From: Verpa conica
Lineage: Eukaryota > Ascomycota > Pezizomycetes > Pezizales > Morchellaceae
Direction of reading: 5' to 3'
NCBI GenBank assembly: GCA_033030425.1
Contig: JAUFSD010000008.1
Coordinates: 124,001-188,000 of the forward strand
Length of the DNA stretch: 64,000 bases
Of this stretch, positions 31,692 to 42,616 are shown one piece after another (the stretch's first letter is position 1; each line of letters opens with the position of its first letter). The position numbers and the translations under genes are program-made. Under the pieces are notes generated by a model. The model did not search any database and was not told where the DNA came from. It worked only from the letters and a program-made list of their open reading frames with translations.

Positions 31692-32174
31692 CTACAACAA
31701 CCCCTTCATCCTTCCCCTCCGCTCAGACCTCCACAAATACACTACTCCCAAAAGCACACCCACAAAACAAACCCACCTCAAAACCAACACACACTCCACC
31801 TCCCTCTCATCCCCGACTACCACCACCACCTCCTCCACAACCGGTACATACGGCTTCACCCACTCCGCCCTCGGAGCATCCGCACACTCTACTTCACTCC
31901 CATACTTCGCATCATGCACCTCCGGCCGCCAATTAAGACACTTCTCCTGTATCTGGTGCTGCAGCGTCAATGACAAACACGGCCGATGCGACGTGCACGT
32001 AACCGACTCTAGGAACTGCGAGACAGAAACACAGAATGCGCGCCGGCACTCGAGTGTGCAATCTGATGCCGTGGCGGGGTTTGTGTATGTCTTGAAGGAA
32101 TGAGTAGCGAATGTTACTGGAAGGAGAAGAAGAAGAACGAGGAGGAGAAGGAGTTTGAATGGTGGGGAGGCCAT
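31692..32174 (-). CDS. Small Cys-rich secreted or membrane protein, 160 aa
   Basis: Start at ATG 32174, chosen because it begins a strong signal peptide (PPFKLLLLLVLLLLLPVTFA); the frame upstream is open but lacks this logic. The mature part to about residue 105 has seven Cys (DCTLECRRAFC, SVTCTSHRPC, KCLNW, VECADAP), enough for three disulfides. A Val-rich acidic region follows, then a probable transmembrane helix (VLRWVCFVGVLLGVVYLW) and a basic tail RSERRGRMKGLL that would face the cytosol. This gives a type I topology with a short ectodomain. I do not recognise the family. It is a single-exon frame with TATA-like TATATATT about 95 bp upstream (32276-32269). Confidence 0.55.
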   Translation of the reverse strand: MASPPFKLLLLLVLLLLLPVTFATHSFKTYTNPATASDCTLECRRAFCVSVSQFLESVTCTSHRPCLSLTLQHQIQEKCLNWRPEVHDAKYGSEVECADAPRAEWVKPYVPVVEEVVVVVGDEREVECVLVLRWVCFVGVLLGVVYLWRSERRGRMKGLL

Positions 32175-32954
32175 ATCGTGCTTTGGTAGGTCGGAAGAAG
32201 AAGAAGGAAAAAAAGGAGTGTATAGTGGTTGGAAGTAGTAATAGATTGGGGGGGCGCTATAGAGGTGAATATATACTAACGGGTTTTTTTGTACTCCCCC
32301 CCTCTCTCTTCCCCCCCCCTCCGCGGGTGATGTGAGAGACTGGGAATGTGGAAAAAATACATAGGGTTGGCATTCATGCAGGAATGTATGTAGGTACAAA
32401 ATATCGGTTCTGCACGCCAGAACCATATTGATGCAAGGGCGATAATTACCAATAGAACCAACTACACTCCTCGGGGATTCTCTATCACCAAGCATATCAG
32501 AAAAAAGAAAAGAAAAATCAACGGCCCATTAGCCCCCCCCCACACATCCAGCGCCACCCAGGGCCCTAATAACCGCGGAGGCAAGGGTTACGGAACTCCC
32601 CATAAAAACTTGACTTTCTGGTCATTGAACCCCTCCCCCACACCCCCTTACAAACTCACCCATAAAGAATGCAGGGATCGAACGAGCTTTTTATTTGATG
32701 CTTATCACCCCACCTCTCTTCCTTTTTTTTTAAACGACCGTTTTTTTTTGTTTTATACTTAACACTATGCTTTACTACTAGGGAATAAAAAAAAATAAAA
32801 ATACTAAGATGCAAACAAATGAAATCCCTCAATTCCAATAAGAAAAAAAACAAATAAAAACTCCAAAGCCAGCCAACCCCCCCAAGACCCAGTCGGAAGA
32901 AGAAAGCCAACTTAATGCTAATAAATATAAAAAGAAATAATAATAAAAACTATA
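32175..32954. other. Spacer between two minus-strand surface-protein genes
   Basis: Homopolymer-rich (C8 near 32536, runs of T and A near 32730-32790). No supported gene. A short match to a tRNA B box near 32672 is not part of a foldable tRNA. Confidence 0.5.
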
Positions 32955-34311
32955 CTACAAGTATGTCACCCCCGCAGTAACCAATCCTACAAAACCCGCC
33001 AATGCAAAACTCGCCAAGTTTGTAGATGAACCGCCAGTAGAGATATCGTTAGGGTCGGTGTTTGCAGAAGCGGAATCGGCTACAGCGGTAGGAGAGATAG
33101 GGACCGGTCCGGTAGATGAAGAAATATCCGAGTCGTCATCGGAAGACAAGGGTGATGATGCTGATGACGATATCATCGAGCTATTTCCAGAGCCGGAAGT
33201 GCTATTACCTGTGCCAGAGGTAAGTGTTCCGTTACGGTTGCTGCCGGGGATAGTAGAGTTGCCGTTGCTAGTACTATTGCCAAAGGGGGAAGATCCTAGA
33301 AGTGTTCCGTTCGTTGAGTTACCGTGGAAGGAGTCAGGAATGGTGGTTCCATTGTATGATGAACCGATTCTGGTCGAGTTTGTATAAGTCCCGTTCGAGA
33401 ACCTGCCCGTGCTGTTTCCTGCCGCTCCGTTCGTGAAGTTCCCGGATGAGTTCTGGGCCCCGAAGAATGTCGCAGCAACTGGTATACCCAGCCCGTTCTT
33501 TGTCGCAAAACTAGCAATATCGAAGCCGGACCTTTTGCTAGTATCGAAGCCCTCGGGGAGTGTGAAATCAAGCGGCTGCTCAAACAGAAACATGGTGTAT
33601 CTGTGTACACCCGAACCGGCTGGTGGAGCAGGGCCGAGGTATTTAACTGCTGCTGGCTCGGATGCTGAAAGGGGGATGCTGCTAGAGTTGGTGGAGTTGG
33701 AGCTGGAGCTGGAGACCATCCCTGTTTGCATGAAGTGAAGGATTTGAGGGCTTGTCACATCGGGGTCAATCATCATTAGGATATAAGCGCCGGTGAGGGA
33801 TGATGATGTAAAGAACGTCGGTACTGATGAGGTTTCTAAGATAATAGTTAGTTTTTGAACATTAAAGGTTAACTCTATTTAATAGTGGAGCTAACATACC
33901 GGATGTTGAAAGCTCAACAAGGTTTGTCATCCCAGAAATAACGGAACTCCCATATTTGCAGCCCAGTGTAGTCAACTGCAAGGCAGACAATATATCGCTA
34001 GGGAATGAGCTCGAAACCACAGCTGTAGCAGACCCAACAACTGAAGAAACCACACCCGTCGGCAGAGAATCTTTGGATGCCTCACTCGCCACACTGCTAA
34101 TAGCACTGGCAACCTCCGAGACTACATCAGCAGTAGAAATAGCTTTTTCAACACCAGTTGGGACACTGTTGGCAATTTCAGTTGGTAGTGAACCTGCAGC
34201 TGTAATGCTGCTAACTAGTTCGTCAACAGCTGCGATCTGTAGTGATGATACTGCTGAGATGCTGCTGATGAGTGTGAGAGCACAGGTGAATGCTGATCTG
34301 TAGGACCTCAT
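32955..34311 (-). CDS. PEBP-domain protein with Ser/Asn-rich GPI-anchored tail, 430 aa
   Basis: Proposed exons, minus strand: 34311-33900 and 33835-32955, joined across a 64-nt intron with GTATGT donor and TTATCTTAG acceptor. A signal peptide starts at ATG 34311 (FTCALTLISSISAVSSLQ). Residues up to about 105 are Ser/Val/Ala-rich. The phosphatidylethanolamine-binding (PEBP) fold follows, with MMIDPDVTSPQ, the ligand-pocket strand YLGPAPPAGSGVHRYT and FLFEQP, then RSGFDIASFATKNGLG and PVAATFFGAQ. After it come roughly 130 residues of Asn/Ser/Thr/Gly-rich sequence with many N-x-S/T sequons, and a hydrophobic C-terminus (FALAGFVGLVTAGVTYL) that looks like a GPI signal. Likely a wall-anchored PEBP; ligand unknown. 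Secreted PEBPs of this layout occur in ascomycetes. Confidence 0.82.
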
Positions 34312-36187
34312 GGTGTATATATCGAAATGACTGGAGATGTCGAAGTTATAGAAACCAAAAACACCTAGAGAATGTGAAAAAAGTTATAGGTCTCAACCGT
34401 CCTGACGGAGAACCCGAAACTGTAGAATAGTTGAAAAACGAAAGTGTAAAAAGAAACCGCTTTTTAAAAAGGTAAAGATGCAATAGTAGAAACTCCACCC
34501 AGAACCAGGATATAAATGCTAGAAAGATGAGATAGCGACCGACACAGGAAATTGTACAAAGGAGACCCAGAAGGAAAAGGAAAAAACGGAGATAAACGTC
34601 AAAGACCTTGATGTTTGTGAAAGAAGAGAAAAGGAGGGAAGGCATTCATTGATATAACCCAAGGTCAGTTTCAGCGCCAAGAGGCGTCGTCGTCTGTTTC
34701 ATTCGGGTTTTGCCAAGGGCGGGAAGCTGAGAGGGATCACATCTACAAATGGTAAGCGTAGGGATCATAGCGAGCATCAAAACGCGGCCTTGGGACACGG
34801 TCAGACTCTGGTGCACGATCTGTAAGCCTGTGCTATGGAAATCCAACCTATCCTCGATTCCAGCGCCCGTTGGAGAGTCGAATCCTTTACTGCTTACGGC
34901 TGGCTTTTTGTAGTGTGAAACGACTATACCGAAGATCTTGAACCTGCAGTCTGCGAAGCGGGAAATGCTGAGATGTCAAAGGCGATAGAGTATGTCTCTG
35001 AGCACCCTTATTCTTGGCTGGGTCGAGGGAGCCTGAGGAACTGGCGCTTAACGCAGGTCACTTTGTAACAAGACTTGCCCCCGTGCTTAACTGGCCCAGA
35101 GCCCTTTCTCGCCGCAGTACATGCGTAACGAAGTGCTTCTCCTATCCTTAACAATGTCCTGTCTGAGGAATTTGCCAGCGGTCCAGCCCTCTCAGCTCAG
35201 CCCAGCTTCTCCCTAGATACACAGTGCAACGGGTATAGACTCAGGGTTAGGTTTTTGCCTCCCGACCCAGCAGTTAATCATCTTGGGAAACGCGGCGTCA
35301 AGCCTATCTGATATAACTCTCCGGTCCATATTTAGACCATCGATTCGGTCCCCATCGAAAAACAGCCGAGACTCAAGTAACCAGTGCCACTGATACAAAC
35401 GGTGCTCAAGACACCTCACTAGTGCTGTTTCAAAAATACTTCCGTATGCGTCACGTATCTTCATTGGCCCTTCCTTTGGTGATTGCCACGGCTTCTATAA
35501 CGCCACAGATGAGGCCCAGAGTAAGCCCGACGCGCAGTAGTGTGCAGGGACAACTGCTCATTTTTTTGTTTTTTTTCTTCGAGGAGGGCTCATCCCTTGA
35601 GTTGTATTTACCTGCATATGTGCATACATTCATGCATACATATATACCCACTGCGTAACCCGGACAGGCTTAGCGGCAAGCAACTGACTGATTCTGCCGT
35701 AGATGCAATAACAAGAGTGTTGGTGTTGCAAAGTTTTATTTATTTTGACAAGAGGACTAGTGTTGCCTTGCAAGTCAGACCACTAAAACCTTACGCTAAC
35801 CCCAGCCGGATTTAAGCATAGGACCGAGTGATGGTACATGAGCACATACACACACCTTCTGCCATGATCGGCAAACAAACTGACTTAGAGTGTGCTGATA
35901 GATCGCCAGATAGATTCGTGATCATTAAACTATTACTAAAATCTCGCAGAACCTAGAAACCGCCGCATGACACCAAGCAACAGCACCCCAGAGAATAGAA
36001 TTACATGATAATATCATCCGCAGAAGATGAGATGCAAGAAAAAAAAAAGAAACAAAAGAAATTTTAAAAGATTGTCCCGACTCCCAAACGCCTTAAAATT
36101 CTTTCGAGCTTTTATTTTAAATCTATGAAACTTATTAGGTCTGATCTCACACCACTCATAGAACCACAATTACATACCTCGTCCTTA
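34312..36187. other. Intergenic region
   Basis: No strong gene. The stretch upstream of the PEBP gene is AT-rich. One ATG-started minus frame at 35464-35213 is listed separately. T-rich tract at 35562-35579. Confidence 0.5.
35213..35464 (-). CDS. Possible small protein, 83 aa
   Basis: ATG at 35464 and 83 open codons with mixed, protein-like composition (RLFFDGDRIDGLNMDRR, INCWVGRQKPNPESI). No recognised family, no clear neighbouring exon. It may be an exon or relic of a decayed gene, or chance. Confidence 0.18.
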   Translation of the reverse strand: MKIRDAYGSIFETALVRCLEHRLYQWHWLLESRLFFDGDRIDGLNMDRRVISDRLDAAFPKMINCWVGRQKPNPESIPVALCI

Positions 36188-36594
36188 TCATTTCTCGTAA
36201 AGGCTCCTCTCGCTTCTTGGTACCTCGGCAACCATCGAACCCTTCTTGCGATTCCTCATGGTCTTCTTCTTCTTTCCAGCAGTATTAGGCTGGGTAGAAG
36301 GGATTATGTACTTCAACAGAACGCTCTCTTGATCTTCTAGGTAGCGGCCCATGGGTGTGTAGCGGGAGTTCCTTGCTTGATTCGCAGGGTGGTAATCGGT
36401 CAGGTCGATCCCAAATGCAAAGACTCTGTGAAGCAAGTTTTAGATATTGAAACTCTTTGTATAAAGGTGCCATATAAGCAAAGTTGGACATACTTTGTAC
36501 AGTCTGTAGCAGGCTCTATAGCAGGCTCCTGTTCGCCGACGAGGGAAATGGTAGTGATGGGGGTCCTCTCAGAAGTATCGACGGTAGTGGCCAT
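36188..36594 (-). CDS. Small basic hypothetical protein, 112 aa, two exons
   Basis: Proposed exons, minus strand: 36594-36494 and 36425-36188, joined over a 68-nt intron with GTATGT donor and TTCACAG acceptor. The join turns two unrelated short frames into one continuous protein running from TDCTK into VFAFGIDLTDYHPAN. The N-terminal 34 residues are Thr/Glu-rich; the middle contains RNSRYTPMGRYLEDQESVLL; the C-terminal third is strongly basic (AGKKKKTMRNRKKGS), which could be a nuclear localisation or nucleic-acid-binding stretch. Not recognised. Splicing logic supports a real gene. Confidence 0.5.
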
Positions 36595-39500
36595 AGTTAT
36601 TGGTGATGTTGCTACTATTTCTGAGACAGTAATAGACAGGATGATGCAAGAGGATATAAAGGGTGTAGAAGACGTTCTGTGAGGGTTGTCCTTTTTTTTT
36701 TTGTGTTGTATTTTTCCAATTCACCACGCTCGAGAACCCCTAGACTATATACTCATGGTTTTACTCAACTCCATCCCCAGTTACTTTACGCCCCAAAGCA
36801 CAGCGTATAGCCGGCAAGCTCCATCACGATCGGGAGTTGCTTAACGGGAATAACCCGGGTGGTGTCTGGTGGGACTTAGCCCTCCAGACCATCCATCGTA
36901 CGACACGATGGTGCTTTCACTTTGCGCTTCCCCTCCGGTTGAATTTCTTTGCTGTACGAGGTGTACTCCCCAACAATCTGCCTCGGGGGTCAGCCATTTG
37001 TCCTCAGGTCTAGACTCTGCATGGCCATCTGATACAATAAAAAAACATTAGCCTACTACTTTATTAAATTGACGAATTAGGATCACCAATTGAAGATCTT
37101 CGGAGGGGGGAGGGGCAGGAGGGAGGGGGAGGGTGACAAGTCTCAGTCAAGATTTTTGAGTAGGTGTAGAAAAACCTACTTAGTACTAGTAGCAGATTGA
37201 TTTTCTAGAATACTGCCCTGGAGGGTTGAATAACCACGTGGGAGGACCCTGCTTGTGTCGCATTGAACGTCTCTTCGCACATACAGTCTAGACTCCACGA
37301 TATTTTTTTTCTTGTAGCCCTGTTTCTTAATACCAAGATCTGCTATCAGTAAAGGGCACAGGATGGCACCGCTTTCGGGGCATTCCAGAGAATGTAAGAC
37401 CGTGGTCTCTCGCTTAGGTTCCAGAAAACGGTTAGTCGTTGGGAGGTGCTTTTGTTTTTGCTTTATTGCTGTCGTCGTTGTCGTTGGTGTTGCGGCTGAG
37501 AGAGAATGGGGCATTGCTGCCTGATTTGAAACAAGGGTCTATATGACGTCGCAGCCTAACGTCATTCTGTGGGCAGCACAATGACATACCTTAAGTGGAT
37601 CATCACCACCTATAGGTTTGGACGGACCGACATGGTCAGACACAGGGTCTTCCAACTCCACGATCCAAAACATGGGAAAACTGGGAGCCCAGGAGAACTT
37701 GCTCTCCTTACGCGTGTCACCTCAAACGCCATCACCCCAAACGCCATCACCCCTCACCCCCCACCCTCACCTCCCCCACTACAACGGGAGAGTCGCGAGG
37801 GGCAGTTTTCGAATCTTGATCAATCTCGCAATTCCCATCTCTTCCTCGTTTCTTGCTAAAAGGAAATCCTTCTACATACACGGACTAAGCACGTTTCTGG
37901 CCTGTGTTTCCCTGAAACGTGCTGGCACGCGATCCCTAGTATATAGGATCTACAATTGGGGCCAATCCCCCTCGGCCGGATACGGGGACTACCCAAGATC
38001 CTTTTCTCGCCCCTCCACCTCTTCTAATAAACATTTCGTGTCATCTGCTAATTTAACTCTATATATCTACTGGATCTGACTTAGATAGGCATTGACCATC
38101 ATTGCCCAAACAACCCCCCCTCGTCTATTGAAGCCTTCCCCATTCTTCACTTCCTTCTAGAAGTACACTTTCGACCCTGCCCCCCTCGCCGGGCTCCGGC
38201 GACAGTGCCGACGGGTGTCCTTAGCGACGTCACCCCGCAGGCACAAACCCACCAGGATCCTGTTTTTTTCCAGTTGGTGAATATATTTGTAGGTACATAT
38301 AATCAGTCCATAGAGTATCTGGCAGTTCAGAGTAAGCACTACCTTTAGGTAGAAACCACCGCCGCCATCATCGTATAGGTCTTCATTCGTTTTAGCCTTG
38401 CTATCCTTCCTCGAACCTTGTTTCGACCACCACAACCTGTTTGAACAAACATATGTACGGTTACGTAGTGGTTCCCCCTGCTGGTAGCTCGAGAATATAA
38501 ACATCTGCGTGGGATCTCGATCAATCTGAGTCAACGAGGCTATAAGCACGTGTCTCCGGATTCGTCGCCGGCCATTGCATGCCGTCCATTTAGTCGTGGA
38601 GAAGATCGAAGAGATGGGAATGAGGATGAAGATGAAGCACACTGTTTCGTCTTCAGAAAGGACAGTTCCATTTAAGTCAACCTGGGCTTGAATTCGTGGG
38701 ACATATGGATGGGTAGGTGCGACCCTATCATTATGTCGCTACGCCTGAGTCTAAAACTCTTTTAGGCTTATAGGGCCCGCGGACCTAGATAGCTCTCAGG
38801 AAGGTGAATGGCTCAATACCACAGTCCACGTGCCTAACCGATTTAGCTCTGCCTAGCCGTGAACCAGTCTAATCCTCCTTCTACATTCAAATAGATATCA
38901 AACAAAATCCCGCACAGGATATTGGAAAGAAATATACGTACTTCACATTGACGATACTCCTATATATTGAGTAAACATAGAAGGGGCCTTGCACATTAGG
39001 ATCCACTCCTTCCGCTTATTGACCCGATCAGCCACCCCCCACAAACAACGTCATCTCTTCTTTTGTTCTTGCGGGGAGGTGGCTGCCTAGCCAGTTCTTA
39101 TCTCAAGCTGTCGGCGAGCAGGCATAAGTACTCGAGCCTTCGGCTAAAGCATCACGAGCTCAAACTACGACTGAGCTTACTCGGGCCTACGTTTGGATTC
39201 AAGTCGAATAGGGCCGCCGCCACTGCTCTCGTTTTTCACGGAAAACTGATAGGCCTCCAAGTCAATTGCTCTTTTCCCCAACTGAAGAATTTGACTTGTC
39301 CTGAGGATTACGTGGTCGACTCATTCATTCTTCGTGGAAAGAATTGGTGGGGCGAAAAGAGGGGCTTAGTTCACCCTCCGTCACTCGTAGGCTCACGAAG
39401 TGCTGGATGCACAATTGCAAAAATATTGTCCAGAAGAAACACCTGGATATTATGGGTCAGGATCGTGATGGGATGGAGTAAGGACTCAGCCAGGAATTTG

Positions 39501-40117
39501 CGGATGGGATGAACGAGGCTGGCTGGGTTCATTTGCTGGGTCGTTTCGCACGAAAGGGTGGTACTAGATTCTTCAATAAAACCGTGTTTAATTGCCGTTG
39601 TTTAAAGAAAATACGTACAACAACGAAAAAAGGCTTAAAGAGCGCTTGAATGAACAATAAATAAAGTCCACACGCCGAAGAAAGTAACGTAAGAAAGTAG
39701 TAAAACAAACGCCTCCCAGGACTCCTCGGCTGCTCAAGTATGCTCAAGTAGAAAAGAATAAAGACCAAATGACCGTACTAACAAAAAATATGCCGCCGCA
39801 GCACCCCACGAATAAAATAAAACAAAATCACCTAGAAAGTAAATAAACCTTGTAAAGCGAAAAAAAACTCCCATCTACCCCTTCTACCTACCACCCACAA
39901 TAAAGATTGAATGAATAAAAAATCGTGCAAACCTTCAAAGTGCAGCATGCGCACCGTCCTCAAAATCATTTGTGTAACTCCAGTAAACGGGGCAATTCCT
40001 CTCACTCCGGTGCAAATATTTCAGGCCGTCCCATTCGTCGTATTTCTTTTCCCCTCATATCTTCAATTTCCCTTTATCATTATCCCTGGTGTTTTACCTT
40101 GCCAGGGGGTTTTCGTT
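36595..40117. other. Long intergenic region
   Basis: No supported gene. Longer frames at 38157-38642 (minus) and 39063-39512 (plus) begin with GTG or TTG rather than ATG and have no recognisable content. G-rich tract near 37106-37130 and homopolymers elsewhere. The end approaches the 3' end of the Zn2Cys6 gene. Confidence 0.5.
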
Positions 40118-42616
40118 CTAAGGCGAGGGCGATGAGACTGGTTTCCAGCCGGGGAAGAATAGTTGCGAGCACCAGTACATTGAATCTTCATACATCTCTT
40201 TCTCTTTGAGTAACTTTAAGCCGGTCTCTGTTACACAAATTTCATTAGCCACTGGAGGAGATACGTTTTTTTATTTATTAATGATTGGTATGATTGATTC
40301 GTACCTTGATGCTTCGTGGCCTGGATAACCTCCTTCATGTAGCGGATCTCTTCTTCGTTGGATTTGGCCAATACGATGGTATCACCTGATTCCCAGTCCA
40401 CAGAGAAGGGGGCGTAACCCTTGCTGACGTGGTGGAAGTGAGCCAATAGGATATTTGCACCTTGGAAAACAGCATCGATAAGGTGGTAGTTTGAGAATCG
40501 ATTCTGTAACGAGGCGGTGTTAATAGGATACGTGTACACCAATCGCAACCAACAAGAGTATAGTGGGGTGGCGGGGGGGGATCGAATAGAGACCAACCTG
40601 TAAACTATAGCGCATGGCAAACCACCGATCGTGCGCAATCGTGAGTTCCATATTGTGCAGTAAGATAAAGATTGTCAAGTAAATTTCCAAAAAGTCTTCT
40701 GGTTTATTATTAAGGACTTTCTTTTGCAACTCTTGGAGAAGCTTCTTTCGTAGTGGGATGAGAAGCTGGTGGATTGTTATGTTGTCGATTTGGAAGTCCA
40801 TGATCGGGGTGACGGGGGTTTTGCCGTAGTAGGGGCTGCCTTCGTCCATAGTTGGTGTCATCCCAAACGTCTCGTTTCCGATGATGGACCATGGGGTTTC
40901 GATGATACGACTGGCAACCCATAGCTTCAGGGCGTTCCGTAGTAGCGATGACTATGGAATGTCAGGTCAATGATACAGCCAGAGAAGAAAGTGTGGAGTG
41001 GTGCGTACCCCTTTGGAATTACTCATGCGCAGTGCCATTGAGAAAGATTCCCACAAGATCAGGTTTGAGCTAACATGTTCCTGTATGTACCTTATCGTGT
41101 TGTCCTCAACATAACGGTTAATGGTCCGCTGGGCATCATCGATATCAGAGATAGCATAAGGAGGACAAGCCAACGCCCCAACACTGCCACCATTGGCAAC
41201 CCAGGTATATGTGTCTCTATCATCGGGTAGGGGCTTGTATTGCTTAGCCATGAGGTTTAGTGTGAGCCCCATGCCTTGGGTGATTGTGAAGCCCTTTGCA
41301 GGCGAGGCCCAAACACTCCGATCATTCGGTGAGGCTTTCAACCACCGTCTACGGGTCCATAGGAACTCTTCAGTAGGGCCTTGTTGACGTTTAGGTATAA
41401 GGTTAGCGTAACGTTTAGGGGAGGGAGAGCTGGTGTGGATCTAGGGTTGGGTGTTTAAGATAAGGGCTAGTGCCAATATGTGTACCGTACCTCGTCGGAA
41501 AAGTTCAGACTCTGTCATACGGGCCCGGAAACAAGGGATGTTTGGGATCTTGGAGAAGATCGATTCACAGTACTTGCAGCAGGCCTCGGACACCCTGATG
41601 CACTACATGATGTTAGTCCAGGGTCTTTTTGGTATGGGTGTGTGAGAGTATGTGTGTGTGTGTGTGTGGGGATGTGTGTGAATGTGTGAATGTGTGTGTG
41701 AATATGAAGATTATGGTAAGGGGACGCGAGGGAAACAGAATAGGAAGACAGGACTGGGGTTAGTACTCTTTTCTTGTTTTTCCAACATGGCAAGCAAGCA
41801 CCGGTGATTCTGGTCATATGTGTTTCCTTCTTTAATTCAGGCGTGAATCTCTTTCTCTGTCTTTTCTTCTTGCTGCAGGGTGAACTGTGCGTGGGCTCGC
41901 CAGGCTCACCGGGTTCACCATCACTACTATCTGACGTGCTCTATTGATTCCGAACCGAAAGGACTGTTAATCACAGTGTTTCTTATGACCAGGATAGAGG
42001 AGAAGAATACATGGGATGGAAACAATACAGATTTTCTGGCCGGAGCGCTGATGATGAGTGGCTCCGGAGCCTCGCTGTCACCCGAGCTGCTCCCAGGCGT
42101 GTTGAAGCCGACCGACGACCCCGACGTCTCGACGCCTGTGTGCCCCCCCGAACTCGAATTGTATCCAGAGCACTCGGAGGCCGGTTGCCATGCGCCCGGC
42201 TCGTCCCATGGGCCCTGGTCGAATAGCGGCACAGAGGGGTCGAGCTGGAACAGCTCCTGGTAGAGTTCGATGTTGTTCTCGATGGCTACTGTATCCTCAA
42301 ACATGGCCAAGTCGAGGCTGGGGTCCATCTCAACCATCTCGGGCGCGAAGGGATCAAACTCGTGTAAGCCAAAGTGGGTGTTGTTCTGGGCCCACCAGTC
42401 GCTGGCAGCAGTAATGTCAAGACAACCAAAGAAGCCCTCGGGTGTGGAGATGTTCTGGGTACATGGTGGGGTGGGAGTCTGCGGTAACTTAATGTTGGGG
42501 ACACCTGCATTGTAGAAAGCCTGAAGGCGGTCTTCTTCAGAGTATTCGCGAGGAGTGAGCGGGTTGAAATTCCACGAGAAGGGAATGTCAGAACATGTTT
42601 TTGGCGAGTTCAGCAT
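40118..42616 (-). CDS. Zn2Cys6 fungal transcription factor
   Basis: A nuclear DNA-binding regulator. Proposed exons, minus strand: 42616-42011 (or -42029), 41940-41767, 41602-41491, 41379-41009, 40951-40598, 40503-40305, 40251-40118, about 649 aa. The zinc cluster sits in the middle (about residues 251-284): CLPCWKNKKR, then CIRVSEACCKYC and a last Cys in IPNIPC. Spacing is C-x2-C-x6-C-x7-C-x2-C-x11-C, preceded by a basic KKKRQRKRF stretch. A 164-nt intron with a (CA)n microsatellite separates the second and third Cys; its acceptor after GGACTAACATCATGTAG restores the frame. The N-terminal ~200 residues are acidic and Pro/Ser-rich, a plausible activation domain. The C-terminus ends KLLKEKEMYEDSMYWCSQLF...GWKPV, typical of this family. 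Target genes unknown; the next gene upstream is the TauD-like dioxygenase. The end of exon 1 is the least certain junction. Confidence 0.85.
41641..41700 (+). repeat. (TG)n microsatellite within intron 2 of the transcription factor gene
   Basis: Imperfect TG dinucleotide array on the plus strand, (CA)n on the sense strand, broken by GGGGA and GAA. It accounts for this intron being about three times longer than the gene's shorter introns. Confidence 0.9.

Noticed and set aside
31554..31973. His/Pro/Leu-rich plus-strand frame opposite the Cys-rich membrane protein
   Set aside because: Antisense of a C-rich tract and of the better supported minus-strand gene.
32660..32690. GTTCGATCCC on the minus strand, resembling a tRNA B box
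   Set aside because: The flanking bases cannot form a T stem or acceptor stem and no A box lies at the right distance.
38157..38642. 161-codon minus-strand frame
   Set aside because: Begins with GTG, no ATG early in the frame, no recognisable domain and Arg-rich out-of-frame look.
39063..39512. 149-codon plus-strand frame
   Set aside because: Starts with TTG, no family resemblance, no splice partner found.
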